Source: Anaerolineae bacterium | Lineage (GTDB): Bacteria > Chloroflexota > Anaerolineae > Aggregatilineales > Phototrophicaceae | NCBI GenBank assembly: GCA_017303635.1 | Contig: JAFLCG010000014.1 | Span: forward strand, 62,001 to 126,000 | Direction: 5' to 3' | Length of the DNA: 64,000 bases | In this document: positions 34,098-43,837 of the stretch, in pieces | How positions within the stretch are numbered: position 1 is the first letter of the stretch | How the letters are laid out: the number at the start of each line of letters is the position of its first letter | Translations under genes and position numbers: made by a program | Notes under the pieces: model-generated | The model's input: only the letters and a program-made list of their open reading frames with translations | What the model was told of the DNA's origin: nothing | The model's database searches: none

Positions 34098-35639
34098 TTA
34101 GTGCCGGAAATGTCGTACGCCTGTGAAAATCATGGTCACTCCGGCACGGTTGGCTGCTTCGATGACTTCTTTGTCACGGATTGAGCCGCCGGGTTGGATG
34201 ATGGCTGTGATACCAGCGGCGATGGCTGCATCTACCCCATCGGCAAAAGGGAAGAAGGCATCTGACGCCATGACTGCGCCCTTGGTGCGAGCACCGGCTT
34301 TTTCAATTGCCAGCTTCGCCGCGTCAACCCGGCTCGAGAGACCTCCACCAATGCCAAGTGTGCTAGTCCCACTCGCCAGGACAATTGCATTCGATTTCAC
34401 ATGCTGTACAACTGACCAGGCAAACTTCAGTGAAGCCATTTCAGCCTCGGTCGGGTGCCGTTCCGTCATGATTTTGTAGGTGACGGCCTCTGGGTCGCCT
34501 TGATCTCGGCTTTGGACGAGTAATCCATTCAGGACGGTCCGGATCTCCAGATCCGCGCTGGCACTGAATCCAGTTGGCATTCTCAGTAATCGGCAGTTCT
34601 TTCGGTTGGACAGCAGATCTGCCTGAGCGTTGGTAGAAAAGGCTGGGGCGACGATGGCTTCAACAAATAAGGACCCCAGCGCGGCTACAAAGTCCTCATT
34701 TACTTCCCGATTGACAGCAATCACACCTCCAAAGGCGGATACCGGGTCGGATTGTAAAGCTCTGGCATAAGCATTTGCAACCGTCGTGGAACAGGCAATT
34801 CCGGTTGGATTCAGATGTTTGACGATAACCACACAGGGTTCACTGAAGCTACTGACTGCTCGCCAAGCCGCATCAAGATCCAGAATGTTATTGTAAGAAA
34901 GCTGTTTTCCACCGAGGACCTCGCCGCCCAGTGGGCCACTGCCGGCCTGCCGACTATAATAGGCGGCAATCTGATGTGGATTTTCGCCATAACGTAGTGT
35001 TTCGATGCGCTTGGCTCCAAACGAGAGTTGTTCGGGTAGGGAGGTGGGGGTTAGCGGCGATGCCATATCACCGGCCAGATAGCTGTGGATGGCCGTGTCA
35101 TAATCACGGGTGAGGGCGAAGGCCTTGACGGCTAATGCTCGCCGGGTGGCTAACTCTACTTGTCCGGCAGCCTTTAATTCTGCGATGATTTTGTTGTAGT
35201 CAGTTGGTTCGCAGACGACTGCCACATGCAGGAAGTTCTTGGCTGCTGCCCGCAAGAGGGCTACACCGCCTATATCAATCTGTTCAATGGCATCCTGTAA
35301 GCTGATGCCCGCCTGCGAGACCGTCTGCTGAAACGGATACAAGTTGCTAACAACCATATTGATGGGTGCCAGATTGTGTTTTTTCAAGGAGGCCAGGTCA
35401 TCTTCCCGATCACGCGCCAGTATACCGGCATGGATGGCTGGGTGGAGCGTTTTGACACGACCATCCAATAACTCTGGCATACCCGTTAACCGTTCAACCG
35501 CAGTGACGGGTATGCCGGCTGCTTGGAGCGCTTTTTCGGTTCCTCCGCTGGCGACGAGATCCCATCCTAGCCCGACTAATGCCGAGGCAAAAGGTACCAG
35601 GCCGGTCTTATCGTGAACACTGATGAGTGCGCGTGGCAT
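34098..35639 (-). CDS. purH: Bifunctional AICAR transformylase/IMP cyclohydrolase
   Basis: Catalyses the last two steps of purine synthesis, AICAR to FAICAR to IMP. 513 aa: N-terminal MGS-like cyclohydrolase (RALISVHDKTGLVPFA, KTLHPAIHAGILARDR) and C-terminal transformylase (RYGENPHQIAAYY, KHLNPTGIACS, SDAFFPFADGVD). Full length and standard. Single gene, with the small ORF at 35729 divergent upstream. Confidence 0.97.
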   Translation of the reverse strand: MPRALISVHDKTGLVPFASALVGLGWDLVASGGTEKALQAAGIPVTAVERLTGMPELLDGRVKTLHPAIHAGILARDREDDLASLKKHNLAPINMVVSNLYPFQQTVSQAGISLQDAIEQIDIGGVALLRAAAKNFLHVAVVCEPTDYNKIIAELKAAGQVELATRRALAVKAFALTRDYDTAIHSYLAGDMASPLTPTSLPEQLSFGAKRIETLRYGENPHQIAAYYSRQAGSGPLGGEVLGGKQLSYNNILDLDAAWRAVSSFSEPCVVIVKHLNPTGIACSTTVANAYARALQSDPVSAFGGVIAVNREVNEDFVAALGSLFVEAIVAPAFSTNAQADLLSNRKNCRLLRMPTGFSASADLEIRTVLNGLLVQSRDQGDPEAVTYKIMTERHPTEAEMASLKFAWSVVQHVKSNAIVLASGTSTLGIGGGLSSRVDAAKLAIEKAGARTKGAVMASDAFFPFADGVDAAIAAGITAIIQPGGSIRDKEVIEAANRAGVTMIFTGVRHFRH

Positions 35640-35728
35640 GAAGTGGCTCCTTGAGAGTTGCCATGAGCTAATACGCTGATAAAATTACTGTCATCTATTT
35701 GGCTGCGCGATGATAGGGCAAGCTTCCC

Positions 35729-36034
35729 ATGAATAAGACTGAACTACTGCAAAAACGTGATGCAAAAGCGAGACCACACCTCGAACAATATGCCCCCGTC
35801 TGGATCATCGACGAGAAATTGATTCTCGATGAGGATGCAGTCCAGTTCAATGTTATGTTTCAGCACAGCGAGTACGGCTGGGTGAATCGTCGTTACCGTT
35901 ATGACGGCTTCAATAACGTTCTCTATCACAAGGGGCAGGTGCTGATGCCCGAAGCCGAGGTGGTTGCTGTGCTAGAGCGTGAACCCTATGTTGAACCCTC
36001 CGTTATGGATATTCCGAACTCATACGGCGGTTAG
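35729..36034 (+). CDS. Small hypothetical protein, 101 aa
   Basis: Cytoplasmic, aromatic- and charge-rich (YGWVNRRYRYDGFNNVLYHKGQ), with no signal peptide, membrane helix or recognised motif. The beta-strand-like middle hints at a compact single domain. ATG at 35729 has AGGG upstream. Its 3' end overlaps the convergent glycosyltransferase gene by 32 nt. Codon use fits neighbouring genes. Function unknown. Confidence 0.6.
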   Translation: MNKTELLQKRDAKARPHLEQYAPVWIIDEKLILDEDAVQFNVMFQHSEYGWVNRRYRYDGFNNVLYHKGQVLMPEAEVVAVLEREPYVEPSVMDIPNSYGG

Positions 36035-37283
36035 TAATCGTTTTCATGATTGCCTGCTGAAAGACAACTTCTAGTTGATCAGCAATATTCCCCCAACTGT
36101 ACTGGGCTGCGGCTTGCACCGCAGCCTTGGACATTCGGCGTTGTAAGTCCGGGTTCTCCATAATGTCCACCATATGGGCAGCTAGTTCGGCTGGCTCGCG
36201 GGAAGGGACCAGAAATCCGGTTTCTTCATCTTTCACCAGATATGCCAGTCCTCCAACCTCTGAAGCGATGACCGGCGCACCAGAGGCCATTGCTTCCAGC
36301 GCGACCATACCGAATGATTCATAGTCTGAAGGCATAAGCACTGCGGTGGCCGCGGCATATAACTCGCGTAGACGGCTATGTTCCTGGGAACCAATGAAAC
36401 GCACCTGCTCTTCAACTTGTAGTTGAGTCGTAAGAGCCTTGAGCCGATTCAGTTCGGGGTCGTGGTCATCCAAGTTTCCCCCTACAACGATCAACTCCAT
36501 GGATAGCAGGAGATCCTGCCGAGACTGGGCGATGAGAGATAGCGCTTCCAGTATGCTGTCAATAGCTTTGAGCGGTTCTAGTCTCCCGACGAACACAAAT
36601 ATATGACGTGTTTTAGTTGCACCAATGGACCTGCGAGCACTTTCCATATCGGTTGGATAAAACAAGTCAGGATTGTACCCTGGCGGTATGATCTCAATCT
36701 TGCGCCTATCGGCACGATAGAGCCAAAGTAATTGGGTATATTCGGCTCGGGTTGCTGCGATCAGCGCGTCGGCCCACTCTACCACTTTGGTTTCATACGT
36801 TACACGGATATCTGGCAGGGATGGTGTGACTGGCAGGCTGTTGGTAATCCGATTTTTCATCTGTCCCAATGTGTGAAACATCTGGACAAATGGTGTTCCC
36901 CAGTTTTCACGTAGCTGGTGGGCAACGACACCACTTAACCAATAGTGGCTGTGGATGAGGTCATAGCGCATACCCTGATTTGCCACGAAGTCGATTAGTT
37001 GTCGGGTGAACTGTTGCAGATGACCGATGACATCATTAGGCTGCATAGGCGCACGCGGCCCCGCTTCGAGGGAGATCACGCGCACTTGATTGCCCAGGGA
37101 CATATCAATCTGGGGGGTATCCGGGTGAGTATAGCGGGTGAAAATATCTACTTGAATTCCACGTGAACCAAACTCCTGAGCAAGTTCACGCACGTAGACG
37201 TTCATGCCTCCAGCCTTATCACCCCCCAGACGTGCCAATGGGCTGGCATGGACGCAGATGATTGCAAGTGATTTGATGGGCAT
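36003..37283 (-). CDS. Family 4 glycosyltransferase (GT-B, MshA/sucrose synthase-like)
   Basis: 426-aa retaining glycosyltransferase. N-terminal acceptor domain with GGDKAGGMNVYVRELAQEF, the glycine-rich GT4 start; C-terminal donor domain with GRLEPLKAIDSILEAL and the EX7E motif in YESFGMVALEAMASG. Related enzymes include MshA and sucrose-phosphate synthases; donor and acceptor are not deducible. ATG at 37283 is preferred; a GTG at 37301 would overlap the upstream gene. It follows the GNAT-like gene by 10 nt, so the two probably form an operon, perhaps for a surface glycan or glycolipid. Confidence 0.85.
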   Translation of the reverse strand: MPIKSLAIICVHASPLARLGGDKAGGMNVYVRELAQEFGSRGIQVDIFTRYTHPDTPQIDMSLGNQVRVISLEAGPRAPMQPNDVIGHLQQFTRQLIDFVANQGMRYDLIHSHYWLSGVVAHQLRENWGTPFVQMFHTLGQMKNRITNSLPVTPSLPDIRVTYETKVVEWADALIAATRAEYTQLLWLYRADRRKIEIIPPGYNPDLFYPTDMESARRSIGATKTRHIFVFVGRLEPLKAIDSILEALSLIAQSRQDLLLSMELIVVGGNLDDHDPELNRLKALTTQLQVEEQVRFIGSQEHSRLRELYAAATAVLMPSDYESFGMVALEAMASGAPVIASEVGGLAYLVKDEETGFLVPSREPAELAAHMVDIMENPDLQRRMSKAAVQAAAQYSWGNIADQLEVVFQQAIMKTITNRRMSSEYP

Positions 37284-37293
37284 AGAATAAGGC

Positions 37294-38316
37294 CTAGGCA
37301 CGCACGGCGCGAGCTTCCAGATTAAATACCCGGGTATCTTTAGCCCCCATACGATATTTATAGCTCTCGTTGCCCCGCAGAAAATCGAATACCCGATAAC
37401 TGTGCTCTATCGCCCAGCGAATGTTGTAGGCCAACAGTACAATGCCGGAGCTTAAATGGCTGTACTGGCTGACATTCAAGCCGGAATTGTAGACCTGAAC
37501 ATGACCCTCATAGAGGAAATTGAGGTAGCTGGCGGCGGGTAATCCATCAACGGTCAGGAAGCTCATCTGCAGCCAACCGCGTTCATGCAGGATTGGGACA
37601 ATTCGATTGAAGAAATCGCGGTTCTGGGGATTCTGAAGGAAGACTTGCTTTTGTTCCTGGCTGGCGGCCATCAGCGCGAGAAAGCGTTCGGACTCGGCTG
37701 CAAGATCATGGGTGTGATCGACGATGTACCAGTCTACTTGCTCATCGGCACCTTCGGCGCGGCGCAACTTGCGGCGAAGTTCATGACGTTCTTTCTTATC
37801 TAGGGATTCAACGTAGGTTTCCCACTCCGTGGGAAGCTCAATCATCGGGCAGACTTCCTGCTGCTTGACTGTGACCTCAAATGCATTTGTTTGAAGTCGA
37901 ATCGGTAACTGCGCGTAGATAGGAGAGCTTTCAGGTAAATTGCAGAAGTCCAGCCAATCAAAGTCGGCCTGTGCTTGTTTCCAGAAGTCGGTCAGTGCCG
38001 TGAGTGTTGCTTCAAGGTATAGTGGGTCCACAATCAGATCAACATAATCGGTGACATCGACACAGCCAATTAGACGGACAACTCGTCCGCGATCGGCGGT
38101 AGCTTCAATAAAACAAGGCGCAATCCCAGTAAGCTGTCCCTGTTGATTGCGGACGGTGATGATCCATAAACTACCTGGATGATAAGCGGCCCACCACGTT
38201 TTATTCCATTCCAGTGTGCTGAAGATTCGGTTACTCTGGCTTTTGTGGACTAGGAGATTCCATTCATCCGCTAGCTTCTCAAACACCTGTTCTTCATGAT
38301 AGGCCTGAACGATCAC
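37294..38316 (-). CDS. GNAT-fold acetyltransferase of the CelD/BioF2 family
   Basis: 340-aa protein resembling acetyltransferase_6 (CelD/FemAB-like) proteins linked to polysaccharide synthesis. The N-terminal half contains FSTLEWNKTWWAAYHPG and a core GIAPCFIEA; the C-terminal half contains RFLALMAASQEQK, AASYLNFLYEGHVQVYNSG, the acyl-CoA-site region seen in such proteins, and a final KYRMGAKDTRVFNLE. Probably modifies a sugar or peptide precursor. Operon partner of the GT4 gene downstream. Confidence 0.75.
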   Translation of the reverse strand: MIVQAYHEEQVFEKLADEWNLLVHKSQSNRIFSTLEWNKTWWAAYHPGSLWIITVRNQQGQLTGIAPCFIEATADRGRVVRLIGCVDVTDYVDLIVDPLYLEATLTALTDFWKQAQADFDWLDFCNLPESSPIYAQLPIRLQTNAFEVTVKQQEVCPMIELPTEWETYVESLDKKERHELRRKLRRAEGADEQVDWYIVDHTHDLAAESERFLALMAASQEQKQVFLQNPQNRDFFNRIVPILHERGWLQMSFLTVDGLPAASYLNFLYEGHVQVYNSGLNVSQYSHLSSGIVLLAYNIRWAIEHSYRVFDFLRGNESYKYRMGAKDTRVFNLEARAVRA

Positions 38317-38405
38317 ACAGTACTCATTTCACTACAACACAATTGCCGCAATATTATAACGGTCACATAGGGTCGCTCACAACGAACCATGCGGAGCCAA
38401 CCAAT

Positions 38406-38436
38406 GAAAAGCCGCCCACTGAATGGGCGGCTTTTC
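38406..38436. terminator. Bidirectional terminator
   Basis: Perfect 13-bp stem GAAAAGCCGCCCA/TGGGCGGCTTTTC with a 5-nt loop; T-runs are present in both directions. It ends the ATPase gene at 38466. Confidence 0.85.
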
Positions 38437-38465
38437 AATCAAGACTAATGTGATATTGAAGCGCT

Positions 38466-39608
38466 TTACCGCTTGCCTTTGGCGGCTTCGGCGGTCTTGT
38501 GTTCGAAGGCCAACGAGAGCTTGGAGTTGACATCGAACAGATGCATGTTTTCGAGATTGAAGACAACACCCATCCGGTTGCCAACATGGGCGCGGGTACG
38601 CGGATCGAGGCGGGAAATGAAGTTGGCGCCTTTTTCTTCCAGGTACACAACCATTTCATTACCCATCTGTTCGACTACATCGACGTTGGCCTGTACCAAC
38701 GCCGGGATGATGCCAGGGGGTTGGAAGTCTGCATCGTGGATATCTTCCGGACGAATACCGAAGACGACCTTCTTGCCCATCTGCGCCTTATAGATTTCGG
38801 CCTGCGCAGCTGGAACTGCCAGTTGGAACGCACCGGCGTCGATGGTGATGGAGTTCCCATCCTGCTTGAGGGTGGCATCGAAGAAATTCATTGACGGGCT
38901 GCCAATGAAGCCAGCGACAAACAGGTTGCGAGGGTTGTGATACAAGTTGTAGGGGGTGTCGATCTGCTGGAGTTCACCGGCGTTGAGGACGCAGATGCGC
39001 GTACCCATCGTCATGGCTTCTACCTGGTCATGGGTCACGTAAATGAAGGTTGTCCCCAGACGCTGATGCAGTTTGCTAATGAACGAACGGGCTTCTACGC
39101 GGAGCTTGGCATCCAGGTTCGAGAGGGGTTCATCCATCAGGAAGACAGCGGGTTCGCGAACGATGGCGCGGCCTACCGCAACACGTTGGCGCTGACCACC
39201 TGAAAGCTGACGGGGGCGGCGGTCAAGCAATTGCTCGATACCTAGGCTCTTGGCGGCTTCATGAACGCGCTGGTCAATAATCTGCTTGGGAGTCTTCCGT
39301 AAACGCAGACCAAAAGCCATATTCTCATATACAGTCATGTGGGGGTACAGCGCGTAGCTTTGGAACACCATCGCCACATCACGATCTTTTGGAGCAACAT
39401 TATTTACGACACGATCACCAATCAGAATTTCGCCTTCGCTGATTTCTTCCAGACCGGCGAGCATACGGAGACTGGTGGATTTGCCGCAGCCAGAGGGGCC
39501 GACGAAGACCAGAAATTCTTTGTCAGCGATTTCGATGTGCAGGTCCTTGACCGCGACCATGCCACCGGTATATCGCTTCCAGACGTGGTTGAAAGTTACA
39601 CTGGCCAC
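38466..39608 (-). CDS. MalK/UgpC/MsmX-type sugar ABC transporter ATP-binding protein
   Basis: 380-aa ATPase for carbohydrate ABC importers. Walker A GPSGCGKSTSLR, Q-loop MVFQSYALYPHM, signature LSGGQRQRVAVGRAI, Walker B VFLMDEPLSNLDAKLR, H-loop TYVTHDQ-like (IYVTHDQVEAMTM) and a C-terminal TOBE/regulatory domain (VFGIRPEDIHDA, ~280-365). GTG start with GGAGG upstream. No permease or binding-protein genes are adjacent, so like MsmX it probably serves several sugar transporters encoded elsewhere, for example for maltodextrins released by the secreted pullulanase. Confidence 0.93.
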   Translation of the reverse strand: MASVTFNHVWKRYTGGMVAVKDLHIEIADKEFLVFVGPSGCGKSTSLRMLAGLEEISEGEILIGDRVVNNVAPKDRDVAMVFQSYALYPHMTVYENMAFGLRLRKTPKQIIDQRVHEAAKSLGIEQLLDRRPRQLSGGQRQRVAVGRAIVREPAVFLMDEPLSNLDAKLRVEARSFISKLHQRLGTTFIYVTHDQVEAMTMGTRICVLNAGELQQIDTPYNLYHNPRNLFVAGFIGSPSMNFFDATLKQDGNSITIDAGAFQLAVPAAQAEIYKAQMGKKVVFGIRPEDIHDADFQPPGIIPALVQANVDVVEQMGNEMVVYLEEKGANFISRLDPRTRAHVGNRMGVVFNLENMHLFDVNSKLSLAFEHKTAEAAKGKR

Positions 39609-39808
39609 AAGCTTCCTCCATGAAGAATAGCGCTACGAGTTATAAAAGAAACTGCAAATTTCGTTTAACCTGCACAAAGTTTTTGCTTTGCGGCAAGTAA
39701 CTGCATATGGGAATGATTATAGTGCTTCAACAGGAAATTGCAAAAACTCTAAGCTAAAATCAGTTGCAGTTTTCAAACCTCGTTCATCAAACACAGCTAA
39801 GGGTTATC

Positions 39809-41059
39809 ATGCCGGAGCTTACAACCGTCAACGCGGAAATCATCGCTATTGGTACGGAAATCTTGTTGGGTGAGATTACCGATACCAATTCAGGATTTAT
39901 TGCTCGAGCGTTACGTGATATTGGCGTCAATGTCTTTTACTTTTCAGCTGTTGGCGATAATGAAAAGCGCATTTCTGATGCGATTCGGGCCAGCATGGCA
40001 CGTTCCAACCTCGTCATTACCTGCGGTGGACTTGGGCCAACAGTCGATGATATGACACGCCAAGCCGTAGCTGCTGCTACGGATCGGGGCCTCACTTTTC
40101 ATCAGGTGCTTTTGGACCAGATTGCAGCACGCTTTGCCACCTTCCGCGCCACCATGACTGATAATAACCGCCGTCAGGCATTCTTGCCAGAAAATGCCCT
40201 GTTGATTGAAAATCCGGTCGGTACCGCTCCATCTTTTGCAGTCGAACATAACGGCAGTATGGTCATCTCCTTGCCGGGGGTTCCCCGGGAGATGAAGTTT
40301 TTACTGGCTGAGAAGGTGATCCCGCTGTTAAAGGAACGATTCAAACTAGGTGAAGGCATTATCAAGGCGCGAGTGCTTAAGACTGCTGGTATAGGTGAAA
40401 GTCTACTGGATGACCGCATTGGGGATGAATTGCTGAATCATAGCAATCCGTCGATAGGGTTGGCAGCGCATACCGGGCAGGTAGACGTGCGGATCACGGC
40501 GCGAGCGCTGGACGAGGCAGAAGCTGATGGCCTGATTGCTGATATGGAAGCAAAATTGCGGGCACGTATTGGGCATTTTGTGTTTGGCGTAAACAATGAA
40601 CGGCTGGAAGATGTGCTCATTACGCTTCTCAAACAACACGGTTGGAAGCTCAGGATTGTTGAAGCCGGGAGTGGTGGCGCAGTTTCGCACCGGTTGCGAG
40701 GATCCGCTTTTTACGAGGATGCAATTCTGGAAGCTGATACAGAATATGAAAACCCGATGGCATTGAAACTAGCAATCGATGGCGGTTCTGGTACCGAGCT
40801 GCGGTATTTGGCTGAATCCGCTGCAAAGCAGGGGAGTGCGCCAGCAGTGGCGAGCATTGCAATTGTCAGCGAACCAAACATTGCCGGAGATCAATCTGAC
40901 CGAACCCCGGCGACGGCAGTCGCTGTTTGTGTCGACGGGCAGGTGCATTCTCGGGAATACGGTTTTGGGAGCCAGGCTGATGTGGCCAGTGCCTGGGTGT
41001 CGTCCTGGTCGTTAGCGATGGTCTGGCGTGCCTTGCAAGACAAGTTCAGCCCAGCCTAG
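39809..41059 (+). CDS. cinA: CinA family protein with degenerate C-terminal deamidase domain
   Basis: 416 aa. The N-terminal COG1058/MoaB-like domain, linked to ADP-ribose pyrophosphatase activity in CinA (IGTEILLGEITDTNSG, CGGLGPTVDDMTRQA), is intact. The C-terminal PncC-like domain, normally an NMN deamidase with a catalytic Ser in AESCTGG, here reads VEAGSGGAVSHRLRGS, so the usual Ser-Cys context is lost and deamidation is doubtful. ATG at 39809 has AAGGG 8 nt upstream and gives the family-standard start; a TTG at 39764 is less likely. Confidence 0.88.
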   Translation: MPELTTVNAEIIAIGTEILLGEITDTNSGFIARALRDIGVNVFYFSAVGDNEKRISDAIRASMARSNLVITCGGLGPTVDDMTRQAVAAATDRGLTFHQVLLDQIAARFATFRATMTDNNRRQAFLPENALLIENPVGTAPSFAVEHNGSMVISLPGVPREMKFLLAEKVIPLLKERFKLGEGIIKARVLKTAGIGESLLDDRIGDELLNHSNPSIGLAAHTGQVDVRITARALDEAEADGLIADMEAKLRARIGHFVFGVNNERLEDVLITLLKQHGWKLRIVEAGSGGAVSHRLRGSAFYEDAILEADTEYENPMALKLAIDGGSGTELRYLAESAAKQGSAPAVASIAIVSEPNIAGDQSDRTPATAVAVCVDGQVHSREYGFGSQADVASAWVSSWSLAMVWRALQDKFSPA

Positions 41060-41075
41060 ATCGTGCTCATTCTCT

Positions 41076-41101
41076 GGATGCAGTGGAATTCCACTGCATC
41101 C
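41076..41101. terminator. Shared terminator between cinA and lepA
   Basis: Perfect 26-nt palindrome, GGATGCAGTGGAA and its complement, followed by CTAATATTTTA on the plus strand, between two convergent gene ends. The T-run is weak. Confidence 0.65.
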
Positions 41102-41108
41102 TAATATT

Positions 41109-42911
41109 TTACTCATCGCCTAATCGCAGGATCGCCATAAAGGCTTCCTGTGGCACTTCTACTGAGCCGACCATCTTCATACGTCTCTTGCCTTTTTTCT
41201 GCTTTTCCAGCAGTTTACGCTTACGGCTGATGTCACCGCCGTAGCATTTTGCCAGTACATCCTTGCGGAGGGCACTGACATTAGCGCGAGATATGATCTT
41301 GTTTCCGGCTGCCGCTTGGATTGGTACGACAAACTGCTGCCGAGGGATCAGATCCTTTAGCTTGGAAACCAGCTTCTGCCCCATTGTATAAGCGTTGTCT
41401 TTATGCACAATCAGTGCTAGCGCATCTACGGGTTCGTTATTGACCAGAACATCCAATTTAACCAGGTTGCCCGCTTCATAACCATCAAACTGGTAATCGA
41501 GACTGGCGTATCCTTTGGTAATGCTCTTGAGTTTGTCGAAGAAGTCAACGATGACCTCTGAAAGTGGAATGCGATAGTGCAATACAACTCGGGCCTGATC
41601 CAGGTACTCGGTTGTTACATACCGACCCCGCTTCTTGATGACCATGTCCATGATTGGGCCAATATATTCTTTAGGCGCATAGACCTGGATCTTCATCCAC
41701 GGTTCCCGGATTTCGCTGATGACGTTGTCATCAGGGAGCTGAGCTGGGCTATCAACAGTGATTTCCTCACCATTGGTCTTGACGACTTCATATTCTACGC
41801 TTGGAGCAGTTGCCAGAATATCCAGATCGTACTCGCGTTCCAGCCGTTCCTGAATGATTTCCATGTGAAATAGCCCGAGGAAGCCAACTCGGAAGCCAAA
41901 GTTCAGGGCCTGCGAAGTCTCTGGCTCAAAGGATAGGGACGCATCGTTGAGCTGCAATTTGTCCAGCGCATCACGCAAGTTCGCGTAGTCATCGTTATCG
42001 GTCGGGTAGAATCCAGCAAAGACCATTGGTTTGACTTGCGTGTAGCCAGGAAGCGCTGTATCTGCACCATTGACTGCCAATGTGATGGTGTCACCGACGC
42101 GGCATTCCTGAACCGTCTTTAGTCCTGTTGCCACATAACCAACTTCACCGGCTTCCAACGTAGCAGCAGGCTTCATCGCGGGGTTGAATACGCCAATTTC
42201 TACGGGTTCGAACTTGGTCCCGGTAGCGATCAGACGCAAATCCTGTCGCGCGTCCACACGACCGTCGACCACACGCATATAGGCAATAACGCCCTTGTAC
42301 GAGTCGTAGTGAGAGTCAAAAACGAGTGCGCGGAGTGGGGTAGTGGGCTGCCCTTTGGGTGGGGGTACTCGCTTGACGACAGCCTCCAGTACGTCCCGCA
42401 CGCCTATCCCAGATTTGGCGGAAATTCGGAGCATATCAGAAGCTGGAATACCGAGTAGGTCTTCAAGCTCTTTGGCGATATCGTCGGGACGTGCCGCCGG
42501 AAGGTCAATCTTGTTGATGATCGGGATCAGTTCAAGATTCTGCTCCAGCGCCAAGTATAAGTTGGCGAGGGTTTGTGCTTCGACTCCTTGACTGGCATCG
42601 ACTACCAGCAACGCACCTTCGCAGGCTTGCAGCGCCCGGCTGACTTCATAAGAGAAGTCGACGTGTCCGGGGGTGTCGATCAGGTTCAAGACATAATCTC
42701 CACCATCCTGGGCTTTGTAGTTCATACGTACAGCCGAGGCTTTGATGGTTACGCCGCGTTCGCGTTCCAGATCCATGCTGTCCAGTAACTGTTCCTGCAT
42801 GTTCCGTTCAGCGACGGTCTGCGTTTCCTGCAGGAGACGGTCAGCCAGTGTGCTCTTGCCATGGTCGATATGCGCGATGATACAAAAATTGCGAATGTGG
42901 TCTGCATTCAT
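41109..42911 (-). CDS. lepA: Elongation factor 4 (LepA)
   Basis: Translational GTPase acting on stalled or initiating ribosomes at the membrane-cytosol interface. 600 aa from the ATG at 42911, the usual family length; an ORF extension to 42956 is unsupported. Motifs: G1 [10 protein letters not shown]2/effector [11 protein letters not shown]3 DTPGHVDF, G4 NKIDLP, and the LepA-specific C-terminal domain ([16 protein letters not shown], ending [11 protein letters not shown]). Confidence 0.97.
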   Translation of the reverse strand: MNADHIRNFCIIAHIDHGKSTLADRLLQETQTVAERNMQEQLLDSMDLERERGVTIKASAVRMNYKAQDGGDYVLNLIDTPGHVDFSYEVSRALQACEGALLVVDASQGVEAQTLANLYLALEQNLELIPIINKIDLPAARPDDIAKELEDLLGIPASDMLRISAKSGIGVRDVLEAVVKRVPPPKGQPTTPLRALVFDSHYDSYKGVIAYMRVVDGRVDARQDLRLIATGTKFEPVEIGVFNPAMKPAATLEAGEVGYVATGLKTVQECRVGDTITLAVNGADTALPGYTQVKPMVFAGFYPTDNDDYANLRDALDKLQLNDASLSFEPETSQALNFGFRVGFLGLFHMEIIQERLEREYDLDILATAPSVEYEVVKTNGEEITVDSPAQLPDDNVISEIREPWMKIQVYAPKEYIGPIMDMVIKKRGRYVTTEYLDQARVVLHYRIPLSEVIVDFFDKLKSITKGYASLDYQFDGYEAGNLVKLDVLVNNEPVDALALIVHKDNAYTMGQKLVSKLKDLIPRQQFVVPIQAAAGNKIISRANVSALRKDVLAKCYGGDISRKRKLLEKQKKGKRRMKMVGSVEVPQEAFMAILRLGDE

Positions 42912-43028
42912 GGATTTGTTTCCAAATGAAGTGATCGACGTAGGCCAATTATACATGCCGTTCGGCAGGGATTATAGAGAGCGGAACGGGTATCTTCGGA
43001 AACTGCGCGTAATCTGCGCTGGAGCAGG

Positions 43029-43835
43029 TCACTGAGTAGGCAAGTGACAAACATCAAGGACTTGTTGCTGGAGAGCTTCTGGAGAAAGGGAATTATCAAT
43101 TTCGGCCGTCGCTGACCATCCTAGCCAGATGAAGAATTCTGTGTTTCCAGCAGGACCGTAGAGCACGGAACGCGCTAAACCCCGTATTCCAAAGCCGAGT
43201 TCCTGGCTGGCGGTGATGATTTCATGAATAACGCGGACATGGATCGCCGGGTCGCGCACAACGCCCCCTTTACCCACGTCCTTTTTGCCAGCCTCAAACT
43301 GGGGTTTGATGAGGGCTATACAATCGGCTTCCGGGGTCAGCCATTGGCGACTTGGTGGCAGCAAGAGTTTTAGGGAAATAAAAGCCGCGTCAATGACGAC
43401 CAGGTTGACTGGTTCTGGGAGCGCTTCGACATAACGGGCGTTGGTCCGTTCCATCAGTTTGACGCGCTCATCTTGCCGCAGGCGATAATCCAGAATGCCA
43501 TAGCCTACATCTATGGCGTAGACTCGAACGGCACCATGTTGTAGGAGGCAGTCCGTGAAACCTCCGGTGCTAGAACCTATGTCCGCACAAGTCAGTCCCA
43601 TCGGGGTAAAAGCAAAGGCTTGAAGTGCGCCTTCCAGTTTGTCGCCACCCCTGCTGACATAGCGGGGTCGTGCTAAACATTCAATAGTGGCCTGATCATC
43701 GACCGACATTCCAGGTTTGGTAACGGGCTGCTGATTAACCAAGACTTCACCGGCCATAATCATGGCGCGGGCCTTTTCCCGGCTTTCAGCCAGTTTGCGG
43801 GTGAGAACGAGTACATCTAAGCGTTGCTTGCTCAT
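43029..43835 (-). CDS. tlyA: TlyA-family rRNA 2'-O-methyltransferase
   Basis: 268 aa with an N-terminal S4 RNA-binding domain (RLDVLVLTRKLAESREKARAMIMAG) and an FtsJ/RrmJ-like methyltransferase domain (SAM site DIGSSTGGFTDCLLQHGA; ALIKPQFEAGK). TlyA methylates 16S and/or 23S rRNA at specific cytidines; the older name hemolysin A is misleading. It starts 2 nt after the stop of the trypsin-like gene, indicating co-transcription. Confidence 0.93.
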   Translation of the reverse strand: MSKQRLDVLVLTRKLAESREKARAMIMAGEVLVNQQPVTKPGMSVDDQATIECLARPRYVSRGGDKLEGALQAFAFTPMGLTCADIGSSTGGFTDCLLQHGAVRVYAIDVGYGILDYRLRQDERVKLMERTNARYVEALPEPVNLVVIDAAFISLKLLLPPSRQWLTPEADCIALIKPQFEAGKKDVGKGGVVRDPAIHVRVIHEIITASQELGFGIRGLARSVLYGPAGNTEFFIWLGWSATAEIDNSLSPEALQQQVLDVCHLPTQ

Positions 43836-43837
43836 AA

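Noticed and set aside
36003-38316. Part of a large capsule or glycan cluster
   Set aside because: Only two coupled genes (GT4 and GNAT-like); no polymerase, flippase or additional transferases nearby.
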